A stretch of DNA of 64,000 nucleotides, taken from Gigaspora rosea (Eukaryota; Glomeromycota; Glomeromycetes; Diversisporales; Gigasporaceae). The position numbers and the translations under genes were made by a program. The notes under the pieces are model-generated. The model was not told the DNA's origin. It worked only from the letters and a program-made list of their open reading frames with translations, and searched no databases. Within the stretch, counting starts at the first letter, position 1. Each line of letters begins with the position of its first letter. The stretch is from contig QKWP01001678.1 in the NCBI GenBank assembly GCA_003550325.1, positions 29,787-93,786 on the forward strand. Direction: 5' to 3'. Below, piece by piece: positions 9,940-21,361 of this stretch.

Positions 9940-11356
9940 GTTTAAAAAAGAAGTCGGGAAATGGACAAGTGGCAATTCAGATATTGACAGCTTTATTCAA
10001 CAAATACAACTTAAAGCACAGTATGCTAAAGATGTTATCGAATGGATACCTTTTGATAAATTTACAAATATAAAGTATCTTGCTAAAGGAGGCTTTTGCA
10101 CTGTTTTTAAGGCAATATGGACTGACGGATATATTCGATATTGGGATTCTCAGAATTCTAAATGGAAAAGAGATCCGCAAATAAATGTTTGCTTAAAAAG
10201 TCTAAATGATTCTAAAGAAGATATAAAAAGTGAATTTTTAAATGAGGTAAGTATTATAAATATATCTCAAATATTTAATTATATAGATTTATTTATTACA
10301 ATTAATATTTTAGGTTGAAAATCAACATAAACATGGGGGTAGTTCAGCAATTGCAATTTATGGAATAACTAGGAACCCAGATAATGGTAATTATATGATG
10401 GTTATGCAATATGCAAAACAAGGAAGTCTCCGAAAATTATTAGATAATAAATATAATGATTTAAGTTGGCATCATAAAATATATATTTTATATCACATAG
10501 CTAAAGGACTTGCTGCAATCCATAATGCCAATTTATTGCATAAAGATTTTCATTCTGGAAATATAGTAAATGAAAACATATACATCTCTTATATTACTGA
10601 TTTTGGACTATGTAAGCCAGTGTCTCAAGATTTAAACTCTAAGGAGATTTTTGGTGTACTTCCTTATATTGCTCCAGAGGTGCTGTATGGAGAAAAATAT
10701 ACTATGAAATCAGATATTTATTCTTTTGGAATAATCATGTCAGAGGTTTTTACTAGATATCCCCCATATTATGATATTCCACATGATTTTAGCCTAGCAA
10801 CACAAATTTGTCTAGGTCATAGACCCGAAATCAGGTGTGAAGTTCCACAATCACTTTTGGATTTGATGAATAAATGCTTAGATGCTGAACCTCAAAACAG
10901 ACCAACTGCTAAAGTGTTAGTAGATATGCTGGCTCAATTTTATAATTATTTGGAATATAAAGAAACAGAACTATACAAACAAATTGAAGAAATTAAAAAC
11001 TTAGGCAAAAATTCTTCAATACATGATCAAGCAAATCAAACAAAATCGACTTAATTTAATTATCAAACACACAAACAAGCTATTTATACAAGTCGGTTGT
11101 TGAATTTTCAAAAGCTTCCTAAACCAGTAAATGCAGGTAAGCTTATTATCTATCAGAACACTGGCCTTAAATTTATATTTTAGTGTGCAGTGACTCTGTA
11201 TAATAAATAGTTTAATAATTAAATTGTTTAAGAATTTTTTTGTTTTTTTGTTTTTTTTTTAATGTGAATTATAAGAAGTTAGACTGACTAATTTTTAAAT
11301 TTATTTTTCTAGCAATAAGTCATCCTATTGAGCTTGATGAAGTTCCCGATTTATAA
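9940..11356 (+). CDS. TKL-like protein kinase, 5'-incomplete, premature stop before tail
   Basis: Exons about 9940-10246, 10314-11136 and 11313-11356 read in one frame across two GT..AG introns (67 and 176 bp). The kinase motifs are in order: glycine loop AKGGFCTVFKAIW, ATP lysine in INVCLKSL, helix-C Glu in SEFLNE, catalytic LLHKDFHSGN (HKD for HRD), ITDFGLCK, YIAPEVL and SDIYSFGI. The leader KWTSGNSDIDSFI is typical of Glomeromycotina kinases. Two defects are seen. No in-frame ATG precedes the kinase domain in this exon, and 9930-9939 looks like an acceptor, so an upstream exon is lost or unseen beyond the MITE at 9731-9882. A TAA at 11052-11054 interrupts the frame, yet the following QAIYTSRLLNFQKLPKPVNA is the usual tail of this family, and the frame continues to a second stop at 11354. 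A truncated but catalytically plausible kinase could still be made. Confidence 0.75.
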
Positions 11357-11814
11357 TTAGCTAAATTTTCTACATTGCTCTGCTTTGATAAAGGCTAAAA
11401 TGTTTTATAACATTTAAAAATAAAATAAATCAAAATAAACAATCTGCCAAAAGATGAAATTATAAATAGATTTGAATTCTGAAGCCTTTGGAATCAAGAT
11501 ACACAATTTATACAACCATTAACTGTTAAGAGGTGTTTAACTATTTATTGTCAAGAAATCACTAAAGATATTATAAATAAAGTGCGCTATTAATACTGCA
11601 GTATTAAATTTAAATTGTCTAATTTTTTTATATATTAATATAATAAATATATAGTTTTTTTGCAAATTGGTTATGTAACCAATCAATTTCAAACTTGATT
11701 TATTAATATGTAGCTTAAAGTGCTATTTCTAAATAAGTTACTTCAAAAAATATAGGTCATTTAAAAATATTAAATAATAAAATTTTTTGTTATAATAAAG
11801 AATATTAGTTATAT
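11357..11814. other. A/T-rich spacer after the kinase
   Basis: No gene, RNA or clear repeat is visible. CpG becomes scarce from here onward, marking the start of a long repeat-decayed block that reaches about 20.4 kb. Confidence 0.5.
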
Positions 11815-11940
11815 TTTAGAATATAAGTTTCAAATTTGTCAATTTTTTATTTTTAATTCTATAAATCCATAGAATTAAAACCAATTTTAATCAATTTTGA
11901 ATAGGTAGTTATCAGAATATCTTTGTTCAAAGTTTTAAGA
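11815..11940. mobile_element. Decayed foldback MITE related to 17-159
   Basis: It contains ATTCTATAAATCCATAGAAT in the centre and ATATCTTTGTTCAAAGTTTT at the right end, matching features of the element at 17-159. The arms have diverged. Confidence 0.5.
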
Positions 11941-11944
11941 ACAT

Positions 11945-12465
11945 TTAATTCATGATTCACCTAAGAACTAGTAAATAATATTGTAAATTGTGGGGAAATT
12001 TACTATTGTTTTTTGCTTTTTTGGAATCTAGAGTTTTTCAAAGAACAAAATAATTTTCTATTAAGTAAACATCTTTTTTAAATTAAATAAAAATTGTAGA
12101 GAAGAAAATTCTGTTTATAATAGCAGTTAAATCATTAAAATCAGCCTAGTGGATCATGAGATATGAGTATTTTGTCTTTGCAATTATATATTCACTTTTT
12201 TGTTTACACCATATAGTCACAAAGACAAAAATGCTCTTATCTCATGACCCACTGGGCTGATTTTAATAATTTAACTACCATTATAACCGGAATTTTCTTC
12301 TTTATAACTTTTACTTAATATAAAAGAAATATTTACTTAGTAGAAAATCTGGTTGTCCTTTGGGAAACTCCAGATTTCAAAAAAGGCAAAAAATATATAG
12401 TAAACATATCTCCACTGTTTACTATGTTTTTTTACTGGTTCTTAGGTGAACCATGAATTAAACAA
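11945..12465. mobile_element. Large foldback element, about 520 bp
   Basis: The arms of about 240 bp are inverted repeats. CACCTAAGAACTAGTAAA at the left matches TTTACTGGTTCTTAGGTG at the right. Inner arms include CAGCCTAGTGGATCATGAGA and TCTCATGACCCACTGGGCTG. A second, expanded copy lies at about 35030-36475. Confidence 0.75.
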
Positions 12466-13655
12466 TTAAAATTTGAACATTAATATCTTAATATTATTAA
12501 TTTAAATTGATAATTTTTATTTTATTTTTTTTGGCTTTTTGACAGTCTCGCCAATGCTCAAAACAGATTTTATTTACTAATACTACATTAATACAAGATT
12601 ATTATCTGCCATTGCAAGCTTGATATCATTTAGCTGTGCAAAACTGTGCTCAGATACAACCTGTCACACCAACTCACATGTGAGTTAGAAGACTATCCAG
12701 AACCAAATCCTTTAACTTTTCTATCTAAGTTACTAGATAGAATATACTTAGTCCTTATTCTAAAAAAACAAAACATAATAAACAAAAAATAAAGAGTATA
12801 TAAAATAGTGAAAATTCTAAGGGTGCTAATATTTATTAGATAATATTTTAGAGGGTAGAGGAGGCCAAATCTTACCTCATATAAAAAATTTTAGCCAATT
12901 AAATTTAGCTAAATATATTACCTGGAACTGGGGGTAAGCCTTTATAGTAAATGGATATTAGATAATAAATGTCAGCACTCTAACTAAACCTAAACAACTA
13001 ACCAAATTTACAAAAAATAAAAAATCAAAAATAAAAAAAACAAAATAAGGATGACAAACTAAAAAGTATACTATTAGAACCTGTACAATATTGTAAAAAT
13101 TGTATAATACTACTAAATGAATAAGTCTTTACTTTAAATTCATTTATATATTATGCCTAATTGAGTAAAAATATAAAAAACCTTTAATAATATAAAGAAC
13201 CTAATGTCTAAAAAAACCTTTTAAAAGAAAATTCATTTTGACTTTTTTACCAAAATATCCTATTATATTATTCATTGTTTATCTTGAAGAACGTAAGATT
13301 TACTTATGACTTGATTCCAATTTGGTAAGTACATTTCCAATTCAGAAAGAGTGAATACTGCTGATTTTTTAGAGGTGTAAACTAGATTTTCTACTTTTTG
13401 GCTAAATTTTAAAAAATCTAAGGAGAAATATCAAAAATACCAAAACTTGTATATTTAACAAAGTATGCTTCTGCTTAAACTATCATATCTTTAACAAAAA
13501 ACTTTAAATAGATATATTTTGTTTACCTAAACAACTTTTCTTATTGCATAAAAATTAATTTGCTTAGTATTATTTTGACTTTTTTTTTGTTAAAGTCACT
13601 ATTTTGAAATAAGAACATTTTATTCAAGTAAGAATTAAAAGAACTGTTTATAGGT
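12466..13655. other. CpG-poor repeat debris, no gene
   Basis: A T-rich run followed by GACAGTCTCGCCAATGCT at about 12530-12560 resembles the antisense 3' end of a retroelement (compare 48820-48860). The remainder is A/T-rich with almost no CpG and frequent stops in all frames. Confidence 0.4.
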
Positions 13656-14453
13656 ACCTGATATTTGTTATACTGTGTAAATAAGAATACAATTAGCTAT
13701 ACTAGCAAGTTTTAGTTGCTTATTGAAGTAGCAACCTGGAAGTTCTATACTAGCTGCTATACCTGCAACCTATATACTAATATTGCCTATTTAAACCCTC
13801 TGATTTCTGTTCTTTGTACTAATTATTTTCTTGTATTACTAATATAGCTCTCTGATACATTAAAAAGTGAGTTTTATACCAGATACTAAACTAACTCTTT
13901 CAATCTACTCAAAGGCAGTATTGTCATAGTACACAAACACAAACAGTGGACAGTCTGGAATGAAACATCCAAAACATGTTTGCCCAGAATTTTTTTTGTC
14001 CTGAACATTCAGCAAATCAACATGTAATTACCAACTAATAAAATTCAGTATATCTTTTGTAAATTATAATTATTTTTTACAAAACCCAAACCAAGGTTTG
14101 AAAAATTTTTGGCAATTTGATTGGTTTTACCCAGTAAACATGTTCTAGTCATAGTAGAAACAAAGGTAAAAATTAGTAGGAAATTGTCTGTACACAATAT
14201 TGTAATAGAACATTATTGTAGATATGTTCCAGACATCCCATCCTGAACTGTCTGTGTCTTTGTAAAATTGGTGGGACAATGTTCATATACAATACTGTTC
14301 AAAGGTACTATCCAATTTATCTTTAACAGAAAACTTAGTAGAGCAATACTTGTTCCACACAGGTATTCATTTATATTTCAGTAGCGTGTGTTATAGTATC
14401 AACTAATACTTGCAATTAGAAGTATTCTTGAACTGCTACTATTACTATATATT
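13656..14453 (-). mobile_element. Old SINE copy (copy 2), CpG-decayed
   Basis: On the minus strand this aligns by eye with the young copy at 17093-18316: TTCTATACTAGCTGCTATAC, CCTGCAACC, GCCTATTTAAACCCTCTGA, and further on CAGGTATTCATTTATATTTC. CpG-containing positions of the young copy are mostly TG or CA here. It is broken at its tRNA end by the element at 14454. Confidence 0.6.
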
Positions 14454-14567
14454 CCTGAAAATAAGCTATCTTTTTTACAATTTTGAGTAAAAAATCGAAA
14501 GTAACTTATTTTTGGAGTTATAGCTTTTTAAGAAGTTGGTACTTAATAATGAAATAGCTTATTTTCA
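14454..14567. mobile_element. Mini-foldback MITE
   Basis: The ends CTGAAAATAAGCTATC and ATAGCTTATTTTCAG are inverted. A smaller relative sits at 8358-8419 (CCGAAAATAAACTACC / GGTAGCTTATTTTCAG). Confidence 0.65.
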
Positions 14568-16756
14568 GATTATAAAACCAGAATTATATTTTTTTCAAAT
14601 GAGCTCACTTGGGTTTATAAATACAAAGCAAATTTGATTTAAATTCACTTTATTTTTTTATATTAATATATATATAGCATTTTTTGTTTTTTAATTAACT
14701 TAATAGGTTTTATTGTTTTTTTATTTATTTATATATTTACTTTTAATTATTGTTTTTTTTAAAATTAAATTATTATTTTTTTGTTTTAAATTATTAAAAT
14801 TAGAATTTTTGATTTTTTTATATATATGATATACCATATTTTATAATATCAAGTACTATATAATATAAAATCAAAACAATAAATTAATTCATTAATTTAG
14901 AGTAAGGATAAAGGTTATATTAGAGTTAGAGTAGTATACATACTGTCAAAAATCTTTGCTACTTTCTTGCTTAGAACTTGCCAAATAGATTTCTATTTTT
15001 CTAGTTTCTTGAATTTATTTGTATACCCCAAATTTCTTATACTCTACCAAAATTAAAATCTAATATTAGACTCTGAATCTAGTATATAGTAGAGAGTTTG
15101 TACTATTAAAAGGAAAATTTAAAAGTATACATATTTTTTATTTATAGTGGATAGCTTAAATATTTAAAAAAAAACTATATTTGGTTATTGTAAATTTTAA
15201 GGTTTATATTTAGGTCTAGTATATAGAAGGTTTGCTATCTAAAAGATCTTGTACATAGCAGTTTATAGTAAATCAACCTATTTGAACTAACTGGTTTGGA
15301 AGTTTGAGATATATCAAAAAAGAATTAGTAGAAAGATAATAGTAAATATCAAAGTTGAAATAAGCTTTACAAGAACAAAGTAAATCATAGTAGTAGTTTA
15401 AGAGTACCTCTAATTGCAAGAGTTGGTTAATGCCATAGCACAAATTACTAAAATATATATCAGAAAAATAAATATAGTACAAATTTGAAAAGATCTGTGA
15501 TCCTAGACAATTTTAACAAATTTTGCAATAACTTGTGATCTAGTAGTTAAAACTTAGTAATTTTAATGCTATTTGATTTATCTCAATAAAGTAAATTGAA
15601 TAGTACCAAAATTGCTAAGTTTCGATTACTTGATTACAAGTTATTGCAAAATTTGTTAAAATTTTTTAAAGTTACAGATTTTTGCAGATTTGCATTATAT
15701 TTATATTCCAATATAGGCCAGTGCAAAAAGATTTGCACATTAATGCACTTGCATAGTACAAGCTCATACAACTACATATTGGTTGCAAAATTATTTAAAA
15801 TATCTTTTTTTTAAAAAATTTTTTTTCTTTTTTTTTCAAATACAGTGAATTGTACTTACTTAATTATTAAAATAAAACAATGTTAAGACAATAAAAATAA
15901 TATAATAAGTTAGATTAAAACCTATTTTATTTGATACCAAAAAATTTTTAATAATTAATCAAGAATAAAAAAATGTATCCTGATTGTCAAAATTATAAAA
16001 TTTTTTGAGAGACAAATCATTTCACACTGGCCTATATAGATAAATAACTATATAGAACAGTTACTATTCTATTAAGTTTTCTGTTAAAAATAAACCAAAT
16101 AGTACCTTTGGGCAAAACAATTTTAAACAATTTTGAACTTTAAATAATTTAAAATTACTTAAAATTTTATTAAAATAGCCTATTTTAATATTAACTAGAA
16201 TATGTTTAGCACCTAAAAAAAATATATATAATTATATAATTTTTAGCTAAATTTATTAATTACTAAAGCCTAAACAAGCTTTAAACAATTTTGAATATTT
16301 GAATATTTTGAATATAAACAAGGTCAAAAAAAGCTTTGAATAGCCAAAATGTACAATACTGCTTTTGGGTATATTGAAGAAGTTCTAAAGAACTGGCTTA
16401 GTATCTAGTATAAACCTCGACTAACTAATATTTTAAGAAGCTATATTAGTTAATACAAGACAAAAATTAGCAGAAATAATAAAAAATCTTAGAGTTTAAA
16501 TAAGCAATACTAGTATATAAATTAGATATAGTAGCAGTATAGAATTTTTAAATGGCTATTAGATCAGAACTATTAATCACATTTATGATATTTGTACTAT
16601 TAACTGCATATTCAAATACTATAATTGTTTTATGAATACAACCATTATTTGGCAGTTTTTAAAAAAATAACATAATAAATAACTGCATATTCAAATATTG
16701 TAAATACTTTAAGAATAAATAACCATTATATGTTAGTTTTTAAAAAGTTAATCTAC
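14568..16756. other. CpG-poor A/T-rich repeat debris
   Basis: There is no gene or RNA. A foldback of about 150 bp at 15510-15662 has arms AATTTTAACAAATTTTGCAA and TTGCAAAATTTGTTAAAATT. The rest is A/T tracts and decayed repeats. Open frames at 15273-15482 (-) and 15596-15814 (+) overlap these repeats and are not supported. Confidence 0.45.
15510..15662. mobile_element. Foldback MITE, about 150 bp
   Basis: The near-perfect outer arms AATTTTAACAAATTTTGCAA / TTGCAAAATTTGTTAAAATT continue inward with AACTTGTGATCTAGTAGTT against its diverged counterpart. The part AATTGAATAGTACCAAAATT also occurs, diverged, near 1455-1475 and 2325-2345. Confidence 0.65.
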
Positions 16757-18350
16757 ATATAGTTAAACCTTCATAAATACAATGTGTATAGACAAGCCAG
16801 TGACAAGCCTACAACAGGTATTTAGGAAGGTATTGCATTTAGTGAGAGTCAATTAAATTGTAGCTTTAAAAATTAGATTATCAAATTTGTATAACTTTTA
16901 CTAAATACAGTATAATCTATCTCTAAAATTTGATTGGCTATATGCATTTAGAAAGGTAGTATGATATAAAAAATTTTTTAAGAGAATATGCATTTACAAA
17001 ATATAGAACATGTATTTAGCACTAATAATTTCTTATAGACAAGACAAAAATATGCATTTAGAAAAATATTGCATTTATAGAGATTGCATTTATTTTTTAT
17101 TTATTTATTTTTTTTTTAAAGTGCCCATCTTGGGACTTAGGAATTTTATTCAAGATATTAGGGCCGTCGGTATCCTCTAGGGGAATACCGGCATTTGTTA
17201 CATAGACAAGGATAATTCTAGCCACACGTACACTTTTGGTATTTAATTTAAGTAGTCCGCCCAAGGGTTCTACACTAGCTGCCATACCTGCAANTAATTT
17301 AAGTAGTCCGCCCAAGGGTTCTACACTAGCTGCCATACCTGCAACCCAACTATGGGAATTGCCTATTTAAACCCTCTAATCCTAGACGAGGATACATCTA
17401 GCCACACATACACTTTTGGTGTCTAATTTAAGTGGTCCGCCCAAGGGTTCCACACTAGCTGCCATACCTGCAACCCAACTATAAGAATTGCCTATTTAAA
17501 CCCTCTGACCCATGTTCCGCCTGCCAACCTATCTTGTATTACCAGAACAGGCCCGTTACATAAGTCAGTCAGCAAGTTCCGGATACTTATCCATTGCCTT
17601 AGGACCCAGCTGGGTATTCCCGGTCCTGTTATCCTCGACAGGAGACTTGGTAGAGCAGTACCTGTCCCATATCAGGTATTCACCTACACTTCAGTACTTA
17701 TTGCTATGACCGAGGCCAACACTTGCGAGACAGGTTTACACCTGTCCTCTTACCAATACCTACTTCTGCCTTTGTAAGATTTGCTCCAACCCCAGTGCCC
17801 ACCATCACTTTCCTACCGGTCCTTCACCGGTTTTCCCAGACTTCCAATTCAGTTGGCCCGGAAGGGTTGATCTACCCGGCATTAGGTGCTATCATGGTTT
17901 TTCCCCTCTGGTACCTACTTCTATAACATAGGTTCTTTTCATCCAGTACCCGATCCGGCAGCCAGGTTGGTAAACCTTGTCCCTGAGGTCGACGTCTGGT
18001 ACTTCGGCTCCAGTCCAATATTCCGGTTTTGGTAGCACTGTTAAAGATCTTTGCTACCTCCTTACTCGGGTCTTGCCAAATGGGTTTCTGTTTCCTCAGT
18101 TTCTTGGATTTGTCTGTATCACGAGACACAACTTCGCCCGAAAGCTCCCATTCGAGATGGTAACCAAGGACTACAGGTAATGTACCCAACCGATCGACAG
18201 GAAACAGTTATCGAAACATATGTCTATTTTTTCAAAGCATCGGCAGTGGGATTTGAACCCTAAACCTGACACTTGGGGGTGACAACTTACCAACTTCTCT
18301 AAGTCGCCACACCCCTAGAGGTTGTATTTATAAAGGTTTGACTGTATTTA
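16757..18350. mobile_element. MITE split by a SINE insertion
   Basis: The left terminus TAGTTAAACCTTCATAAATA (about 16757) is matched by the inverted TTTATAAAGGTTTGACTGTA after the SINE (18328-18350). Removing 17093-18316 and one target duplicate restores a roughly 360-bp element. A relative with a GACGACTGTACTATAC-type end lies around 20270-20390. Confidence 0.55.
17093..18316 (-). mobile_element. Young tRNA-headed SINE, about 1.2 kb (copy 3)
   Basis: The element reads on the minus strand. Its 5' end at 18316 is a tRNA-like head with an A-box-like segment TTAGAGAAGTTGGTAAG and a B box GGTTCAAATCCCACTGCC-type motif around 18240-18262. The 3' end is an A-rich tail, seen as a T run at 17093-17120. 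It is flanked by 14-bp near-identical target duplications, AGAGATTGCATTTA (17079-17092) and AGAGGTTGTATTTA (18317-18330), as expected for LINE-driven target-primed insertion. The body has a diverged internal duplication of roughly 150 bp (17225-17385 and 17388-17507). An N at 17294 is flanked by identical 50-bp sequences (17244-17293 and 17295-17344), an unresolved assembly join. Its GC and CpG content contrasts with its surroundings. Small open frames on both strands are not conserved as proteins. The length is unusual for a SINE. Confidence 0.8.
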
Positions 18351-19059
18351 TCTACCTAGTATAGTGCTTCTAGTTTTGGTCTAGGTTTGGTCTAGGATTG
18401 AACCAGACTCAGACTCTAAATTTTACTAATTTTAGACTTTAGACCAAACTTAAACTCAATTATAAATTTGTCTCGGTCTGGTCTGAAGTCTGCAGACTGT
18501 TCTGAGTCTAAATATATTTATTTTTTTTTTAGTACTAACCAAGTTTATTTAGTGCATAAAATCTTAAAATTTACAAATATTTTACTAATTAATTCTAACT
18601 TAATACAATAAGTAAACTTGTTCAGATTTAAAAATATATTAAATTAGCAGCATTAGTTTTATTTTACTTAAAATTTGAAGAAAAATGCTTAAATTTAGCT
18701 TTTTGATCAACAATCAAAAATTATGCATATATTCTTTAAATTTCAAGTGCAATAAAAATAATTCTGCCAATTTGATATATTTTTTGATACTGTACAAGTT
18801 TACTTAGTGCATAAAGTTAGAATTAATTAGTAATATTTCGTGATTTATAAGACTATAGAATTTTACTAATAAAATTTTATAAAATCTTATGATTCACAAA
18901 ATTTTACTAATTAATTCTAACTTTATGCACTAAGTAAACTTGTTTAGCACCAAAAAATATATATATAAATATATTTAAACTTAAACCAGTTTGCAGACTT
19001 CAGACCAGACCAAGACCAAACTCAGATTTGACTAAAGTCTGGTTCAAGTCCAGTCTATA
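18351..19059. mobile_element. Composite element: outer GTCTGGTC inverted repeat with internal hairpins
   Basis: The outer arms are GGTCTGGTCTGAAGTCTGCA (about 18476-18495) and its counterpart TGCAGACTTCAGACCAGACC (about 18990-19010). Inside are decayed versions of the two hairpins seen as a clean tandem array at 63401-64000, for example AAGTTTACTTAGTGCATAAA and TTTATGCACTAAGTAAACTT. Confidence 0.6.
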
Positions 19060-19310
19060 GGAGCTATACATGAGAACGAAATTATTTTGGGCTTGAAAAC
19101 CTAAAATTAAAATTTGATTCCAAAATTGTTTTTGACCTTTTTTATTTAAAATCCAAAATTTTTTGATATTTTTTTTTGAATAGACAAAATATAAAGAATA
19201 TAAATATATAAATTTTATTTGCTCTTCCTTATAAAAAATTTTAATTTGCTCTATTGAACCTGAAATAGGCCTTTTTCAAAAATCATTTTCAGTGGCATTA
19301 CTAATAGAAG
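19060..19310 (+). mobile_element. MITE (TTTTTGAAAAAGGCC family), copy 1
   Basis: It starts near ATACATGAGAACGAAATTAT and ends near GGCCTTTTTCAAAAATCATT. An inverted copy lies at 38755-38995, and a third, diverged, inside the foldback at about 35270-35830. Imperfect palindromic structure, no coding capacity. Confidence 0.6.
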
Positions 19311-19670
19311 TACTATTTAAAATAGAATATTAATTATATAAAATTGAGAAGCAAAACAATAATATTGTTACTGCTTTAAAACCAATAAAGTCTGCTTTTA
19401 TGTAGTATATTAGTATATATATTTAAAATCAATTTAGAGTATAAGTATAGTGTAACCATAAAAAACTGATGCATAGTAATAGCACTACTAATATATACAA
19501 TTAAAATTATAATAAAGTAAAAGTTTTTATTGTTATTAGAATATTTATTTGTATAGTAATTTTTAAGAAACATCAAGTTTAAAAGTTAGTTCAAATTCTT
19601 GAATTATGTGTTGGTATAATAATAATAGTATTGCAAAATATATTAAATATAAAAGTAAAAGGACCCTGAA

Positions 19671-19957
19671 CATCTCTTATAGGTCATAACTGGATTTGGG
19701 CCAATTTTGATCTAATTTAGTAAAAATAACAAATCTGTATTTACTTAAATAACTTCTGATCCAGTAATAGAATTGAATAAACTATTTTTGTTAGATATGC
19801 CTTACTAAGAGCTTCATTTTAAAAAAAAGTTCATTCAAATTGGACCACTAGATGCCAAAATAATTGCCAAACCTGTTTTTTTTTGCTTCTTAAATTTCAG
19901 GGTTTTTGCTAAAATACATAATATATAACCTTTGTACTAAATTTCCAGGGTCCTAAG
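19671..19957 (+). mobile_element. MITE with AGGACCCTG termini
   Basis: The ends AGGACCCTG and CAGGGTCCT are inverted repeats. The internal segment TACTAAGAGCTTCATTTTAA recurs in reverse orientation at about 60410-60620, so this is a family. There is no gene. Confidence 0.6.
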
Positions 19958-21326
19958 GTAAATAATTGGCTGTTGTATATATACTACCTATTTTTTTTAT
20001 TGAATATACTGTATGTACATTATACATATTTTATTCTTATATTATGTACAATAAACCAAATTTTAATCATAAGTAACTGTACATTATTTCTATATTGATA
20101 TTATTATTTAAGTATACATCAAAGGTTAAGTAAAATTGCTATTAAAAAAGAAATTTGTATAACAGTATAATGAACATTTCAAAAAATTTAGTTTAGATCC
20201 AGTTATTTTTCCATATAATCACACAGTTGGGCACATAGTAAATATTTTTAAAAATGTGCTTATAAAGGAGTTATGCTTATATCGAGGTTTTTTCTTATAA
20301 ATTAAATTATAGTTTGGCCTAAATGTAAATGTGATTGCATATGATGTGATTGTATGAGAGGTGACTATATGGAGGGACGACTGTACTATACTTTCTTTTC
20401 ATTTAATATATTTTCTTTTAGTTAAGCACGATATTTATCAGTATTGTAATGTTATTCGGTTCTAAATCAATAAGTTATAAAACATGAATTGCATTTCATG
20501 AAGGTTACTACATGCTAATTAAACCCACAATATTCATTTGTATTCGTAGAGAAAGTTAAATTAACTTCTAGAAATTAGCAAAAATAGTTATAGTTTTTAC
20601 ATATAGAACATAAGAGAATAAACAAAATACTGATTAAAATGTACATGTCATTTTGGTAATCTTGACTTTTTTGATACATTAGTAAAAAAATTCAAAATGT
20701 TGATACAGTGAATTATACCAACATTTTATATTAAAAAAAATTGTCATTATAAAAAGATTTTACTATGATGTCATTATAATCAGATATTGAGCAACGTGTA
20801 ATCTGTTAAACTGTTAAAAGAAAATTATATTTAATGTTAAAAACTTACAATAGCATGACGGAAGTTCGATTTATGCATTATCAGTTACACAAGATTTTGC
20901 ATATCAAACCCATATGAAAAAGAGATACGTCATATGACTGCTCATCAAAAAATCGTCCAATTTCCACAAAACTTAACTGGGGCATTATACAGATGCAAGG
21001 TAAAAGGCTAGTTAAAAATACATCACTTACATCTTCAACCTGCAGGACTTTTATTAGCCATAGTTTTTCACTAGCAATTTGTAATTATTTGTTATAATTC
21101 CACTTGAAACAAAGCCTTCGTGGGCGAGTATGTCAATTTATTAAAATTATTCGTATTATTATAAACACCGCAAGCTATTTAGATGCTCGGTACAGTATTT
21201 TATGAAATTCCTAAGTCTAATGCTTTGTTAAATCCGTAAACGTTTCTCATATTTATGTACAGTATTAGGTAATAAGCTTCTCCTTGATATCTTAATAACC
21301 ATGTGTTATTCGGTTCAATCACAATG

Positions 21327-21359
<33 letters not shown>

Positions 21360-21361
21360 GT
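19958..21361. other. Transition from CpG-poor debris to CpG-normal sequence
   Basis: Up to about 20.4 kb the sequence is A/T debris. From about 20.4 kb CpG reappears. No gene is supported. A T18/A16 snap-back run lies at 21328-21360, directly 3' of the decayed zinc-binding gene. Confidence 0.4.

Noticed and set aside
17512..18263. Overlapping open frames on both strands (17512-17709, 17723-17926, 17977-18180, 17872-18189)
   Set aside because: They lie inside a SINE, occur on both strands, and their peptides are not conserved between copies; CpG and GC richness alone keeps the frames open.
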